Shown here: in pieces, positions 41,997-52,675 of the stretch
Layout of the letters: each line of letters opens with the position of its first letter
How positions within the stretch are numbered: the stretch's first letter is position 1
Assembly (NCBI GenBank): GCA_003209565.1
Contig: QCQK01000001.1
Location: 50,468-114,467 of the forward strand
DNA length: 64,000 nt
Direction of reading: 5' to 3'
DNA from: Prochlorococcus sp. AG-449-J16
GTDB lineage: Bacteria; Cyanobacteriota; Cyanobacteriia; PCC-6307; Cyanobiaceae
Program-made: the position numbers and the translations under genes
Notes under the pieces: model-generated
Seen by the model: the letters and a program-made list of their open reading frames with translations, nothing else
Databases searched by the model: none
Told to the model about the DNA's origin: nothing

Positions 41997-42008
41997 AGAA
42001 CAAATATT

Positions 42009-43250
42009 TTATAAAAATACTTTTGACGCCTCTGCTAATTGGGCTGCTTTTTCTTCTACATTTTCCCAAGGTAGCTCGAGATCTCTCCTGCCAAAATGTC
42101 CGTAGGATGCAGTTTTTCTAAAAAATTTTCCACCCATTTTTTTAGGTAGATTTCTTAAGTTAAATTCTTTTATAATCGCTGCGGGTCTTAAATCAAAGTG
42201 CTTTTTAATAAGATCAGTCAAATTAGCTTGTGAAATAACACCAGTATCAAAAGTCTCAATCAGTATAGAAATTGGTTTTGCGACTCCAATTGCATAACTT
42301 AATTGTACTTCAGCCTTCTTTGCTAATTTTGCTTTAACAATACTTTTAGCTACATAACGCGCTGCATAAGCTGCTGATCTATCCACTTTTGTGGGATCTT
42401 TGCCTGAAAATGCTCCTCCTCCGTGTCTCGCATATCCACCATAAGTATCTACAATAATTTTTCTGCCAGTAAGCCCGGCATCTCCTTGAGGCCCTCCAAT
42501 GACAAATTTTCCCGTGGGATTTACTAGAAATCTTGTTTTATTAATGTCAGGTTTTATTTCTAAATCTTCAGTAGCTGGAATTACAACATTCGTCCATAAA
42601 TCTTCTTTTATTCTTTTGCGAATTTCTTCTTGGTTTGTGAATCCATCAATCTCAGGATTATGTTGAGTTGAAATTAAAATGGTATTAATTGAAACTGGTA
42701 CACCTTTTTTGTAATCAATGCTTACTTGAGTTTTGCCATCAGGAAGTAGATAATTAAGCACCTCTTCATGCCTTACTTTGGCAAGTTGAATAGCTAACCT
42801 ATGTGCCAAGCTTATCGGCAAGGGCATCAATTCAGGCGTTTCGTCGCATGCATAACCAAACATTATGCCTTGGTCACCAGCTCCGGTATTGGCTTCTAAA
42901 TCATCGTTAACATCATCCGCCTCGTTTACTCCTTGTGAAATATCTTGTGATTGCTCATCAAGTGCTACTAAAACAGCACAACTATTTGCGTCAAAACCAC
43001 CTGCTTTATACCCTTCATATCCAATTTCTTTAATTACATTCCTAACAAGTTTTATATAATCAACTTTTGCTTTTGAAGTTATTTCTCCAGTAAGTAAACA
43101 AAGACCTGTATTTACGACAGTTTCGCATGCAACTCTGCTTTCTGGGTCTATTGTTAATAAGGCATCTAAAACTGCATCGCTTATTTGATCACATATTTTG
43201 TCTGGATGACCTTCAGTTACGGATTCAGAAGTGAAGATGAAATCACTCAT
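42009..43250 (-). CDS. metK: S-adenosylmethionine synthetase
   Basis: [25 protein letters not shown]...[13 protein letters not shown]...[26 protein letters not shown]. Confidence 0.98.
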   Translation of the reverse strand: MSDFIFTSESVTEGHPDKICDQISDAVLDALLTIDPESRVACETVVNTGLCLLTGEITSKAKVDYIKLVRNVIKEIGYEGYKAGGFDANSCAVLVALDEQSQDISQGVNEADDVNDDLEANTGAGDQGIMFGYACDETPELMPLPISLAHRLAIQLAKVRHEEVLNYLLPDGKTQVSIDYKKGVPVSINTILISTQHNPEIDGFTNQEEIRKRIKEDLWTNVVIPATEDLEIKPDINKTRFLVNPTGKFVIGGPQGDAGLTGRKIIVDTYGGYARHGGGAFSGKDPTKVDRSAAYAARYVAKSIVKAKLAKKAEVQLSYAIGVAKPISILIETFDTGVISQANLTDLIKKHFDLRPAAIIKEFNLRNLPKKMGGKFFRKTASYGHFGRRDLELPWENVEEKAAQLAEASKVFL

Positions 43251-43387
43251 TTATTAATAGTTTAAAGGTAGGTCTTTATCCTAAATTAGACTGTAGTTAC
43301 TAATCAATGATTGTAAATTAAAAATATTTATTAAAGAAGAAAAATTATTTGGACTCAATCTTTGTTCATAAAATATGATAAGTGTAT

Positions 43388-44479
43388 TTAGACTGAATCA
43401 GCTGAAGCTATTGGGATCTCTTCGTTTTCGTCTGTTTGTTCGAATAACATTTGCTTGTATTTTGCTGCCATTTCTTCAGCTTTATTAAAAACTTTTTGAG
43501 GGTCAGTTAGCATATCGCCTGGTTCAGGTTCAAGTGCTTTAGTGGATAATGAAATTCGTCCTCTTTCTGAATCAAGGTCAATTATCATAACTTTCATTTG
43601 GTCACTCACATTTAAAACATTATGAGGAGTCTCAATATGTTCATGACTAATCTCAGAAATGTGCAATAAACCACTAACTCCACCAATATCAATAAAGGCT
43701 CCATAAGGTTTAATTCCTTTTACAGAACCAACAACAACTTCGCCTACCTCAAGTCGGTTCATTTTTTTCTCAACCAAAGCTCTTCTATGACTTAGTACTA
43801 ATCTATTTCTCTCTTCATCAACTTCAAGAAATTTTAAAGGTAAATATTCACCTTCTAAGTCATCTTTAATTTTTCGAGCACTTATATGGGAGCCTGGTAT
43901 AAAACCTCTTAAGCCTTCTACCCTAACAAGAGCTCCACCTCTGTTTGTGGCAAAAACTTCAGAATATATAGTTGCATCTTCTTTTTGAAGTTGTCTAACC
44001 CTTTCCCATGCTCTTTGATATTCAATTCTTCTTATGGAGAGGGCTAATTGGCCATCTTCATTTTCTTCACTCATTATGAAAAATTCTCTACTTTCTGAAG
44101 GTTGTAAAACTTCATTCAGTCCTTCAACTCTATTTATTGAAACCTCCTGTACAGGCATAAAAGCAGCTGTTTTTGCCCCTATATCTATCATGGCCCCTTT
44201 GGGCTCTAGAGCGAAAACTGTACCTTTAACTAGATCGCCAGGCTTAAAATTATAGTCATACTTACCCAAAAGTGATGCAAATTCTTCTTGTGTAAATCCT
44301 GCATTGTCAAAATCGGTATTTGTTCTGCTAGATGAAGAATCTGCTGAAGGTATATCGCTCTTCTCGAATGATAAATCTTCCTCATTTTGGGATGCTGAAT
44401 CATTATCTAACTCAGTAGAATTTTTAATTTCTTGATCCTCAGAAAGTGCTTTAATAGTTTGGGAAGAATTTTCGTTCAT
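43388..44479 (-). CDS. rpsA: 30S ribosomal protein S1
   Basis: Repeated S1 domains: GDLVKGTVFALEPKGAMIDIGAKTAAFMP, GEVVVGSVKGIKPYGAFIDIGGVSGLLHISEIS. Confidence 0.96.
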   Translation of the reverse strand: MNENSSQTIKALSEDQEIKNSTELDNDSASQNEEDLSFEKSDIPSADSSSSRTNTDFDNAGFTQEEFASLLGKYDYNFKPGDLVKGTVFALEPKGAMIDIGAKTAAFMPVQEVSINRVEGLNEVLQPSESREFFIMSEENEDGQLALSIRRIEYQRAWERVRQLQKEDATIYSEVFATNRGGALVRVEGLRGFIPGSHISARKIKDDLEGEYLPLKFLEVDEERNRLVLSHRRALVEKKMNRLEVGEVVVGSVKGIKPYGAFIDIGGVSGLLHISEISHEHIETPHNVLNVSDQMKVMIIDLDSERGRISLSTKALEPEPGDMLTDPQKVFNKAEEMAAKYKQMLFEQTDENEEIPIASADSV

Positions 44480-44588
44480 TTGTTGTATCGCAGACTACCT
44501 AAGGTAGTTAGAAAGGAATGCTATCAGCCTGCAAACCAATAGCAAATATCATTTGTGATATGTATTCTACACTTTAAGATGCTGAATT

Positions 44589-45068
44589 TTATGAAATTGA
44601 AGCTAATTGGTTTTTTGAACTACCTTTTAGAGATTCAAGAGTAGAAATAAAATCTTTTACACCATTAAATTTTCTATAAACTGAGGCGTATCTTATATAA
44701 GCTACTTCGTTTTCTTTCCTAAGATTTTTAAGTATTAATTCTCCGATTTGTGAAGATTTAATATCTTTATTAGAGTCTTGAACGATTTGAGATTCAATTC
44801 CATCAACGAAATTAATAATTGCTTCACTACTGAAGTTAGTCTTTTCGCAAGCTCTTGATATACCAGTAAATAATTTTTGTTTATCAAATAATTCTCTGTT
44901 TCCGTCTTTCTTTATAACTGAAACTGGCATTGATTCCACTCTTTCATAAGTTGTAAATCTAAAGCTGCAATTTAAGCACTCTCTTCTTCTTCGAACACTT
45001 TTCCCACTATCAGCGGATCTTGATTCCAAAACTCTGCTATCTGTATTTTGACAGGTTGGACACTGCAT
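44589..45068 (-). CDS. nrdR: Transcriptional repressor NrdR
   Basis: [45 protein letters not shown]; start reset from ORF-track 45209 because the extension runs through a terminator hairpin. Confidence 0.95.
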   Translation of the reverse strand: MQCPTCQNTDSRVLESRSADSGKSVRRRRECLNCSFRFTTYERVESMPVSVIKKDGNRELFDKQKLFTGISRACEKTNFSSEAIINFVDGIESQIVQDSNKDIKSSQIGELILKNLRKENEVAYIRYASVYRKFNGVKDFISTLESLKGSSKNQLASIS

Positions 45069-45128
45069 GTGGCGAAATAAGCTGCACTTCAACTCTAATA
45101 GTAGAGTAATATATAAATTATGAAAAGT

Positions 45129-45157
45129 AAAAAACCTCTTGTTAAAGAGGTTTTTTT
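45129..45157 (-). terminator. Terminator hairpin between psbT and nrdR
   Basis: aaaaAACCTCTTgttaAAGAGGTTttttt: 8-bp stem with T run. Confidence 0.85.
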
Positions 45158-45165
45158 GTCTTAAT

Positions 45166-45264
45166 TCATTTTCTATCAAATTTAGGCGGGTCTCTAAAGG
45201 CGACAGCAAAGAATAATGTTACAACTGCGAGAGTTAGAATAAGGACGTAAGCAAAAGCTTCCAT
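45166..45264 (-). CDS. psbT: Photosystem II protein T; absent from ORF track
   Basis: [32 protein letters not shown]. Confidence 0.97.
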   Translation of the reverse strand: MEAFAYVLILTLAVVTLFFAVAFRDPPKFDRK

Positions 45265-45287
45265 AAGATTAAATAATAAAGTTTAGT

Positions 45288-46811
45288 TTAAACCCTTCCT
45301 GGGATTCTTCTTGTGGTTTCGTCACCAAGCTTCTTGAATAAACCAAATTCAACTTGGTCGCCAATCTCAGCATCAATACCAGCAAAGGAATTTCTGTAAA
45401 GAGTTCTTGAAGCATGCCACCAGTGGCCAAACAAGAATAGCAATCCGAAACATAAATGTGCATATGTAAACCATGCTCGTGGAGAGCTTCGGAATACACC
45501 GTCAGATTTATAAGTCTCTCTGTCAAATTTGAATGCTTCTCCAAGTTGTGCCTTTCTGGCTAATCTTTTAACTACCGCAGGGTCTGTAAAAGTTTGTCCA
45601 TCAAGGTCTCCACCATAGATAGTTGCAGTGATACCAGTTTGTTCAAATGAATACTTTGCTTCAGCTCTTCTAAATGGAATATCTGCTCTGACATTGCCTT
45701 CTTTATCTTCGAGAATAACAGGAAAGTTTTCAAAGAAATTAGGTATTCTTCTAACTTCTAATTCGTTACCTTCCTTATCTTGAAAAGCAATGTGACCTTG
45801 CCAACCAGTTGGTAAACCATCACCATTTACAAGAGCTCCAACTCTGAACAATCCCCCTTTGGCTGGACTATTCCCAACATAATCGTAAAAAGCTAATTTT
45901 TCGGGAATCGATGCATATGCCTCTGACTTAGTGGCACCATTATCTATGGCAGCTTGTACTCTTCTATTAATTTCAGTTTTGAAATAACCCGAGTCCCATT
46001 GATATCTGGTAGGACCAAAAAGCTCTACTGGAGTTGTTGCTGAACCGTACCACATTGTTCCCGAAACAACGAAAGATACAAATAGAACAGCAGCTAAAGC
46101 ACTAGCTAGGACTCCTTCAAGACTTCCAAGTTTTAATGCTCTATAAAGTCTTTCTCCAGGCCTATTGGTGATGTGAAAAATACCTCCAATGATACCCATA
46201 AGTCCTGCTGCAATATGATTCGCTACTATACCACCTGGATTAAAGGGGTTAAATCCCTCTACTCCCCAGGAAGGGGCAACAGGCTCTACATGACCAGACA
46301 AGCCATAAGGATCAGAAACCCAAATCCCTACGTTTGCACAATGAAAAGCTCCAAAACCAAAACAGGTTAGTCCTGCTAGAAGAAGGTGAATTCCGAAAAT
46401 TCTTGGCAAATCAAGAGCAGGCTCACCAGTTCTTGAATCTTCCCATAAATCTAAGTCCCAGTATGTCCAGTGCCAAATAGAGGCTAACATCAAAAGACCA
46501 CTAAATACTATGTGTGCTGCTGCAACCCCTTCGAAACTCCAGAATCCAGGATCAACTCCAGTAGCACCTGTAATATCCCATCCGTTCCAGCTGCTTGTAA
46601 TACCTAGTCTTGCCATAAAGGGCATAACGTACATTCCCTGTCTCCACATTGGATTGAGAACAGCATCAGAAGGATCAAAAATGGCTAATTCGTAAAGAGC
46701 CATTGAACCGGCCCAGCCGGCTAATAATGCAGTATGCATAAGATGCACAGCAAGTAGTCGACCTGGGTCATTAATAACTACTGTGTGAACTCGATACCAA
46801 GGCAATCCCAT
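45288..46811 (-). CDS. psbB: Photosystem II CP47 chlorophyll-binding protein
   Basis: [43 protein letters not shown]. Confidence 0.99.
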   Translation of the reverse strand: MGLPWYRVHTVVINDPGRLLAVHLMHTALLAGWAGSMALYELAIFDPSDAVLNPMWRQGMYVMPFMARLGITSSWNGWDITGATGVDPGFWSFEGVAAAHIVFSGLLMLASIWHWTYWDLDLWEDSRTGEPALDLPRIFGIHLLLAGLTCFGFGAFHCANVGIWVSDPYGLSGHVEPVAPSWGVEGFNPFNPGGIVANHIAAGLMGIIGGIFHITNRPGERLYRALKLGSLEGVLASALAAVLFVSFVVSGTMWYGSATTPVELFGPTRYQWDSGYFKTEINRRVQAAIDNGATKSEAYASIPEKLAFYDYVGNSPAKGGLFRVGALVNGDGLPTGWQGHIAFQDKEGNELEVRRIPNFFENFPVILEDKEGNVRADIPFRRAEAKYSFEQTGITATIYGGDLDGQTFTDPAVVKRLARKAQLGEAFKFDRETYKSDGVFRSSPRAWFTYAHLCFGLLFLFGHWWHASRTLYRNSFAGIDAEIGDQVEFGLFKKLGDETTRRIPGRV

Positions 46812-47033
46812 CGGTTAATTTCTAGTAACTATGCTGTATAAACAGCTAAACATCACGATAGTAAGGGTTTTTTAGTCTTTGAGGGATTTTTGTAAATAAA
46901 TTTATTTTCTTGCAAAAACTGGGCAAATTAGTTGGCAAGACTGGGGTTTCAAGGAATTTTTGGCTAAAAACTGTTAATATTTTGGTCACAATTCTCAAAG
47001 TAAACCGCCAAAATGAGAAAAATAACAAAAAAA

Positions 47034-47396
47034 ATGGCAACTATCAGATTTATTCGTGAGGATTTAGAAGTTCAATGCAATCCCGGTGAAAATTTAAGGG
47101 AACTTGTAATGAAAGAAAATTTACAACTTTATGGACTAAAAGGAATTTTAGGAAATTGTGGAGGTGCGGGACAATGTAGTACTTGTTTTATTTCAGTTGA
47201 AGGTGGAAACAAAAATTCTTTGAGCCCTCTTACATCTGTTGAAGAAGAAAAATTGAAAAATAGACCTGAAAATTGGCGACTTGCTTGTCAAACATTGATA
47301 AAATCATCTGCAGTTATATTAACAAAACCACAATCTCCCCCATCAAACTTGGAAGAACTAAAAAAAATCAGCGAAAATAAAAAATTACCTCGTTAA
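47034..47396 (+). CDS. 2Fe-2S ferredoxin-like protein
   Basis: MATIRFIREDLEVQCNPGENLREL...GNCGGAGQCSTCFISVEGG...WRLACQT cysteine pattern; start reset from 47013. Confidence 0.9.
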   Translation: MATIRFIREDLEVQCNPGENLRELVMKENLQLYGLKGILGNCGGAGQCSTCFISVEGGNKNSLSPLTSVEEEKLKNRPENWRLACQTLIKSSAVILTKPQSPPSNLEELKKISENKKLPR

Positions 47397-47501
47397 ATTG
47401 TTTAAGACTGTTAATCAGATTATTAAAATTGTTTATTTTTCCACTTTATTTCAAGTTATATGCCTATAGTCTTAGTACCTAATATTGAACTACTAAATTA
47501 A

Positions 47502-47654
47502 ATGGAAACAACTAACTTTGGATTTGTAGCTAGTCTTTTATTCGTAGGGGTTCCAACAATATTCCTCATAGGTTTATTCATTTCAACTCAGGATGGAGAA
47601 AAATCGAGCTTTTACTCTGATTCTAGTAAAGGTAGACTTGGGCCAAAACGCTAA
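47502..47654 (+). CDS. psbM: Photosystem II protein M; absent from ORF track
   Basis: METTNFGFVASLLFVGVPTIFLIGLFISTQDGEKSSFYSDSSKGRLGPKR. Confidence 0.94.
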   Translation: METTNFGFVASLLFVGVPTIFLIGLFISTQDGEKSSFYSDSSKGRLGPKR

Positions 47655-47665
47655 TCCTTTAATAA

Positions 47666-48535
47666 ATGCTTTGCATTTCTGTAGAAGAATTTTTATTTTG
47701 GAAAAAAAACCAACTTTCAAAAGGAGGCAATCAACAATCTCTCTCTGTTCTACTTGATTGTATAGGTGGTGTATCCAATAATGATCAAAGCTTGATAAGT
47801 ATAAATCCTAGGGGAAAATTATATTTAAAAAAAAACTTAGAATTTTTAGAATCTCTTTGGGAAGATCACTTGCAAAATGCTTGTCCAATTCAATACCTTT
47901 GTGGAATAACTTTTTGGAGAGACTTAAAATTAAAAGTTACAAACAAAGTACTCATTCCCAGATCAGAAACAGAGCTCATAGTTGAAATTGTCTATAATAT
48001 ATTTCGAAATAAGTCAGAAAAATTATTTTTTGCTGAATTAGGAACTGGATCAGGTGCGATTAGTATTGCATTATCATTGGCTTATCCATCGAGCTACGGT
48101 GTAGCAACCGATATAGATCAAGATGCTTTAGAAATAGCCATTAAAAATTATATAAATTCTTCTAACCAATCAAATTTAAAATTTTATTGTGGAAATTGGT
48201 GGTCACCTCTTGAAAATTTTAAAGGAAAATTAGATTTCGCTATTTCTAACCCGCCATATATTCCCAGAGATACTTATGAAAAATTACCTAGAGAAGTTAA
48301 AAATTTCGAACCTAAAGTTGCTTTATTAGGCGGCGAAGATGGTTTAAAACACATTAGGGAAATAATAAAAAAAGCCCCATGCTATTTAAAAGAGAGGGGT
48401 TGGCTAATTTTAGAGAATCATTTTGATCAAGGCGAAGAAGTGAAACAACTACTTATTAAAAATAAATTTACATCAATAGAAATTATGAAAGATCTTTCAG
48501 GTATTGGTAGGTTTACCATTGGAAGATATAAATAA
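47666..48535 (+). CDS. prmC: Peptide chain release factor N5-glutamine methyltransferase
   Basis: LIPRSETELIVEIV...AELGTGSGAISIALSL...FAISNPPYIPRD. Confidence 0.96.
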   Translation: MLCISVEEFLFWKKNQLSKGGNQQSLSVLLDCIGGVSNNDQSLISINPRGKLYLKKNLEFLESLWEDHLQNACPIQYLCGITFWRDLKLKVTNKVLIPRSETELIVEIVYNIFRNKSEKLFFAELGTGSGAISIALSLAYPSSYGVATDIDQDALEIAIKNYINSSNQSNLKFYCGNWWSPLENFKGKLDFAISNPPYIPRDTYEKLPREVKNFEPKVALLGGEDGLKHIREIIKKAPCYLKERGWLILENHFDQGEEVKQLLIKNKFTSIEIMKDLSGIGRFTIGRYK

Positions 48536-48558
48536 ATTATTACATTTTCATAATCTAA

Positions 48559-49140
48559 ATGAATTTAGTAGATTGCAAATCCGCCTTGAAGACTCTTAAA
48601 AGTGGTTTACCTATAATTTTCCCAACTGATACATTACCTGCAATTGGATGCTTGCCAAAATTTTCAAATACTATTTATAAGTTAAAAAAAAGAGATAGAG
48701 ATAAACCCTTAATTCTTATGGGATCAGAATCAAAGCAATTAATCGATTATGTTCACGAATCAGCTAAAGAAGATTACGAAAAAATAGCTTCAAAATATTG
48801 GCCTGGAGCTCTGACAACGGTTATTCCTGCCTCTGAAAAGCAGACTACAATCCTCACAAGCAATGATCTTACTCTTGGGTTGAGGATTCCAAATTCATAT
48901 ATGGCTCAAGCTCTCATTCGAGAAACAGGCCCATTGTTAACTTCAAGTGCAAATATTTCAGGTTTTAAAGGTTCAACTACAGTTGAAGGTATTGCTCAAG
49001 ATTTCCCTTCTGTAAAAATTTTGGGCCCTATCCCCTGGGAAAAAAGAAGTGGAAAAGCTAGTACAATAATAGTCTGGAAGAAAAGTGGAGATTGGAGACT
49101 GATTAGAGAAGGAGAAGTATTAGTTAGGGAATTAAATTAA
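48559..49140 (+). CDS. Sua5/YciO/YrdC/YwlC family protein (threonylcarbamoyl-AMP synthase-like)
   Basis: LPIIFPTDTLPAIGCLPKFSNTIYKLKKRDRDKPLILM...WPGALTTVIPA...LTSSANISG. Confidence 0.93.
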   Translation: MNLVDCKSALKTLKSGLPIIFPTDTLPAIGCLPKFSNTIYKLKKRDRDKPLILMGSESKQLIDYVHESAKEDYEKIASKYWPGALTTVIPASEKQTTILTSNDLTLGLRIPNSYMAQALIRETGPLLTSSANISGFKGSTTVEGIAQDFPSVKILGPIPWEKRSGKASTIIVWKKSGDWRLIREGEVLVRELN

Positions 49141-49307
49141 TGTTTTTATTATTATTTTTTGTGTTATTAATTCAATTTTTTACTTATTGGATATTTGAAC
49201 CCCTTGCATCTTTTTTTGAATATATTCTCGAAATAAGATTATTTCCTATCATTGCTCTGATAAGTTTAGTCTTTTTATTTTCAGCAAAGAATATAGAACA
49301 GAATTAA
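49140..49307 (+). CDS. Small hydrophobic ORF (55 aa), unknown function; absent from ORF track
   Basis: TAATG overlap with preceding stop; MFLLLFFVLLIQFFTYWIFEPLASFFEYILEIRLFPIIALISLVFLFSAKNIEQN. Confidence 0.5.
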   Translation: MFLLLFFVLLIQFFTYWIFEPLASFFEYILEIRLFPIIALISLVFLFSAKNIEQN

Positions 49308-49318
49308 ATAAATAAAAA

Positions 49319-49390
49319 TGCCGGCTAACAGATTTGAACTGATGACCTTCGCTTTACAAAAGCGCTGCTCTACCGCTGAGCTAAGCCGGC
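49319..49390 (-). tRNA. tRNA-Thr(TGT)
   Basis: Reverse complement GCCGGCTTAGCTCAGCGGTAGAGCAGCGCTTTTGTAAAGCGAAGGTCATCAGTTCAAATCTGTTAGCCGGCA. Confidence 0.97.
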
Positions 49391-49456
49391 AACTTATTAA
49401 TCTTACAATTAGAGGGGTTCAATTATCAGAATTTTTTTAGCTTTTTCTAAAATTTA

Positions 49457-49792
49457 TTACTTTTTGATATCTTTATTAGCTTTATCAGTTTTATCAGTTT
49501 TTTTGAATTTTATTTCTCCCGAAATAGTTCTTTTGATTGGTAAATTGGCAACTAATGCAGTCATTCTATCCTCAGTCTCTAAACTTACTGCCACCTCATC
49601 AAAATCAATTTCAACATATTTAGCAACAACATCAAGAATTTCTTTCCTCATTTTATCTAAAAGATCAGTTGTTAAGGAACTCATATCCACTCTGTCATGA
49701 GCAAGTACAAGTTGTAATCTTTCTCTAGCTGTATTTGCACTAGAAGTTTCTCTGCCTAGCAATTTATTTATAAGATCTCTGAGAGTCATCAT
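49457..49792 (-). CDS. minE: Cell division topological specificity factor MinE
   Basis: [42 protein letters not shown]. Confidence 0.95.
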   Translation of the reverse strand: MMTLRDLINKLLGRETSSANTARERLQLVLAHDRVDMSSLTTDLLDKMRKEILDVVAKYVEIDFDEVAVSLETEDRMTALVANLPIKRTISGEIKFKKTDKTDKANKDIKK

Positions 49793-49793
49793 T

Positions 49794-50609
49794 TTAAAAA
49801 ACCTTTGTTTGCATTAATCTCATGAATTTATCTTTAAGACTTTTACCTTCTTTTTTTGGATCGATAATTGGGACATCTTTATTTGTAAGTCTTTGAGAAA
49901 CATTCAAATAACATTTTTTTGCAGGAGATTTACCATCTGAAAGTGTCAGTGGCTCTCCTCTATTTGTACTTATTATTACTTGTTCATCTTCTAAAACAAT
50001 GCCTAACAAAGGCAAGGAAAGGATCCCTTGAACATCTTCGATAGATAACATTTCTTGACTAGCCATCATGTTAGGGCGAACTCTATTTATTACAAGTTGG
50101 ATAGGCTCAATATCTGAAGTATTAAGAATCCCTATTACTCTATCCGCATCCCGCACTGCTGATAACTCTGGGTTAGTAACAACGATAGCTTCTTTACAGG
50201 CTGCAAGAGCATTTTTAAAGCCATCTTCTACACCTGCCGGACAATCTACTAAGACAAAATCAAAGTTCTCACTTAGTAGCTCACTAATTTTTTTCATGTC
50301 TTCGGGCTTCATCCAATCCAACATCCTTGGATCTCCAGCGGGTAGAAGGGCAAGATTAGGTTCTTTTTTATGTCTAACCAATGCTTGGTCAAGACGACAA
50401 TTTTTGTCAAGAACATCTTGAGCTGTATAAATGATGCGATTTTCTAGTCCTAGAAGAAGATCTAAATTTCTTAAGCCAAAATCAGCATCTAATACAGCAG
50501 TTGTTGCTCCGCTACTAGCAAGTGCTATGCCTAGGTTTGCAGTTAAAGTTGTTTTACCAACCCCTCCTTTCCCTGAGCAAATTAATATTGTGCGAGTATT
50601 CTTCCCCAC
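49794..50609 (-). CDS. minD: Septum site-determining protein MinD
   Basis: [24 protein letters not shown]...[17 protein letters not shown]. Confidence 0.98.
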   Translation of the reverse strand: MGKNTRTILICSGKGGVGKTTLTANLGIALASSGATTAVLDADFGLRNLDLLLGLENRIIYTAQDVLDKNCRLDQALVRHKKEPNLALLPAGDPRMLDWMKPEDMKKISELLSENFDFVLVDCPAGVEDGFKNALAACKEAIVVTNPELSAVRDADRVIGILNTSDIEPIQLVINRVRPNMMASQEMLSIEDVQGILSLPLLGIVLEDEQVIISTNRGEPLTLSDGKSPAKKCYLNVSQRLTNKDVPIIDPKKEGKSLKDKFMRLMQTKVF

Positions 50610-50720
50610 GATTTTAAAGATTTTACAAATAATAAAGCCACTAGCAGAAAGTTAAATATTCTAAAGATTAAGTAATTCTTAAATTTATCTAATTTGAATT
50701 AATTTATTGCAAATTATTGA

Positions 50721-51383
50721 TTATTTTTTATTTTTGATTAAGTGTGGTTTGATAATTATCGTTTTTTTGTCTATTACCGCAATTTCTGGATAACAATTTT
50801 TGGGCTTATCCTTTGGTCCAATAGCTATCACATCAGCAATTCTTAACTGTAAAGGGTTTAGATAAAGTGATGCAATAGAGGCATTTTTATTTCCACTTTT
50901 CCCTGCGAACGCTATCCCTAGTAATTTGCCCCAAACGTAAATATTTTTCTTAGCGGAAACAATTGCTCCTGGATTAACGTCTCCAATAATACATAGGTTT
51001 CCATTTGAAGATATTCTTTCACCCGATCGTACTGTTCCTTTGTGAAGAATATCGTCTTTCTTTTTTGAATTGAACAATAGTAAATTATTTTTAATCTCTT
51101 GCTCTTTTAAAAACACTGAATCTATTTTTAGAGACTTTCCACTAAGTATTGTATTTCTATTATTTGAGTATATGCATAAGGAACAAATATTAATTTTGTC
51201 AAAATGATTTTTTAATTTTAATAATTGATGAGAACTTATTGACTCATTGACTGAGAAAATTTTTGCTTCTAAAGGTTCCTTGATGGAAGAGAATCTTTTG
51301 AAATTTTCATGGATATTATCTAAATCTAACAAAGAAAAAATTTCAAAATATTTATTTTTAGTGTTTCTTAAAACAATTTCCAT
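50721..51383 (-). CDS. minC: Septum site-determining protein MinC
   Basis: RSGERISSNGNLCIIGDVNPGAIVSAKKNIYVWGKLLGIAFAGKSGN. Confidence 0.93.
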   Translation of the reverse strand: MEIVLRNTKNKYFEIFSLLDLDNIHENFKRFSSIKEPLEAKIFSVNESISSHQLLKLKNHFDKINICSLCIYSNNRNTILSGKSLKIDSVFLKEQEIKNNLLLFNSKKKDDILHKGTVRSGERISSNGNLCIIGDVNPGAIVSAKKNIYVWGKLLGIAFAGKSGNKNASIASLYLNPLQLRIADVIAIGPKDKPKNCYPEIAVIDKKTIIIKPHLIKNKK

Positions 51384-51393
51384 TGAGTCTAAT

Positions 51394-52650
51394 CTAGGAA
51401 TCGTTTTTTATTAATGAAATTTCATTTCTAATTTCATTTTTGATCATATCTGGATAAATAATAAAAGAGCTTTCTTCAGATCGCATTAAAGTTTTTATTA
51501 ATGCAGAACTATTTTCTAATGCGCTTTGATAAGTGCCATCCCATATTTTTAGTGCATTGTTTGATTCAAAACCTTTAAAAGATCTTTCCTTGATTCCACA
51601 AAATATTTCTGAATCATAACCATTCTTTTCACATAATTGTGTGGCAAATGCAAGGATTTTTAATCTATTTATCCTACTTAAAAAACTGATGTCTGATGCC
51701 TTTAACAAATCTCTGTCAATAAACATTTTGCATAGTGTAGAAAGTGGTTCAAAAGATTCATCTTTCCATCTTATTAAATGATAATAAAAAGTAACATCAT
51801 CATTTCTTATAAAATCATCAAAATCAACCTTTGAAGGTGAAAAAATCCACTTATACAGAGACTTATCTAACCAAATATTCTTTTCATAATTATGTTTTAT
51901 TGTGTGTATAATTTTTTCCAGAATCCATGTTGATATTTCGTTTATCCTGTGATTGTAGATTGTTCTATACATCAAGTTTCTAAGTACAAGAAAATGCTCA
52001 ATAGCGATCACTCCTTTAGGTTTAATTCCGATATTCCCATCAGGAGAAAAGGTAAGTGCTGAAATTATTCTCTCTAAATCCACTAAGCCATAATTAGTAC
52101 CTGTGTTGTAACTATCGCGTAAAAGATAATCGAGACGATCGCAATCTATCTCACTACTTATCAATGTTTTTAAAGGTTTTGGAAATAGTTGTTTTGATTG
52201 AAATAATTCACCAATTTTTCTAGGTAATTCGTTGTCATACTTTTTGAGGATTGAATTTATTGGAGAATAATTTGTAACTAAGTTCTCAGACCATTGTTCG
52301 TGATCATGCTTGAATATTGTTTCACTGGTATGGCTTAAAGGTCCATGACCTAAATCATGAAGTAGAGCTGCTCCATAAAGAATAAATTTATTTTCACAAA
52401 ATGAAGATTTACTTTCAATCAATCTATTATAAATTTTTCTAGCTATACAAAAAACACCAATAGAGTGAGTAAATCTACTCGATTCTGCACCATGAAAAAG
52501 TAATGATGCTGCTCCAAGTTGTTTTATTCTTCTTAGTCTTTGAAAAGCAACTGTATCAATTAATTCCATAATCATTAATTCTTCTGGCTTTCCTGCATCA
52601 AATACTATTTCTTTATGAATTGGGTCATGAAAAATTCTTTTAATACTCAT
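51394..52650 (-). CDS. HD-domain phosphohydrolase (dNTPase-like)
   Basis: RLRRIKQLGAASLLFHGAESSRFTHSIGV...GAALLHDLGHGPLSH. Confidence 0.9.
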   Translation of the reverse strand: MSIKRIFHDPIHKEIVFDAGKPEELMIMELIDTVAFQRLRRIKQLGAASLLFHGAESSRFTHSIGVFCIARKIYNRLIESKSSFCENKFILYGAALLHDLGHGPLSHTSETIFKHDHEQWSENLVTNYSPINSILKKYDNELPRKIGELFQSKQLFPKPLKTLISSEIDCDRLDYLLRDSYNTGTNYGLVDLERIISALTFSPDGNIGIKPKGVIAIEHFLVLRNLMYRTIYNHRINEISTWILEKIIHTIKHNYEKNIWLDKSLYKWIFSPSKVDFDDFIRNDDVTFYYHLIRWKDESFEPLSTLCKMFIDRDLLKASDISFLSRINRLKILAFATQLCEKNGYDSEIFCGIKERSFKGFESNNALKIWDGTYQSALENSSALIKTLMRSEESSFIIYPDMIKNEIRNEISLIKNDS

Positions 52651-52675
52651 ATTTTTAAGTTTTTATTCTCAATCT

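Noticed and set aside
45269-45544. 91-aa minus-strand ORF overlapping the 3' end of psbB
   Set aside because: Out-of-frame reading of psbB coding sequence
46173-46370. Plus-strand ORFs antisense to psbB (46173..46370, 46510..46695)
   Set aside because: Antisense shadow of the highly conserved CP47 gene; no protein-family pattern
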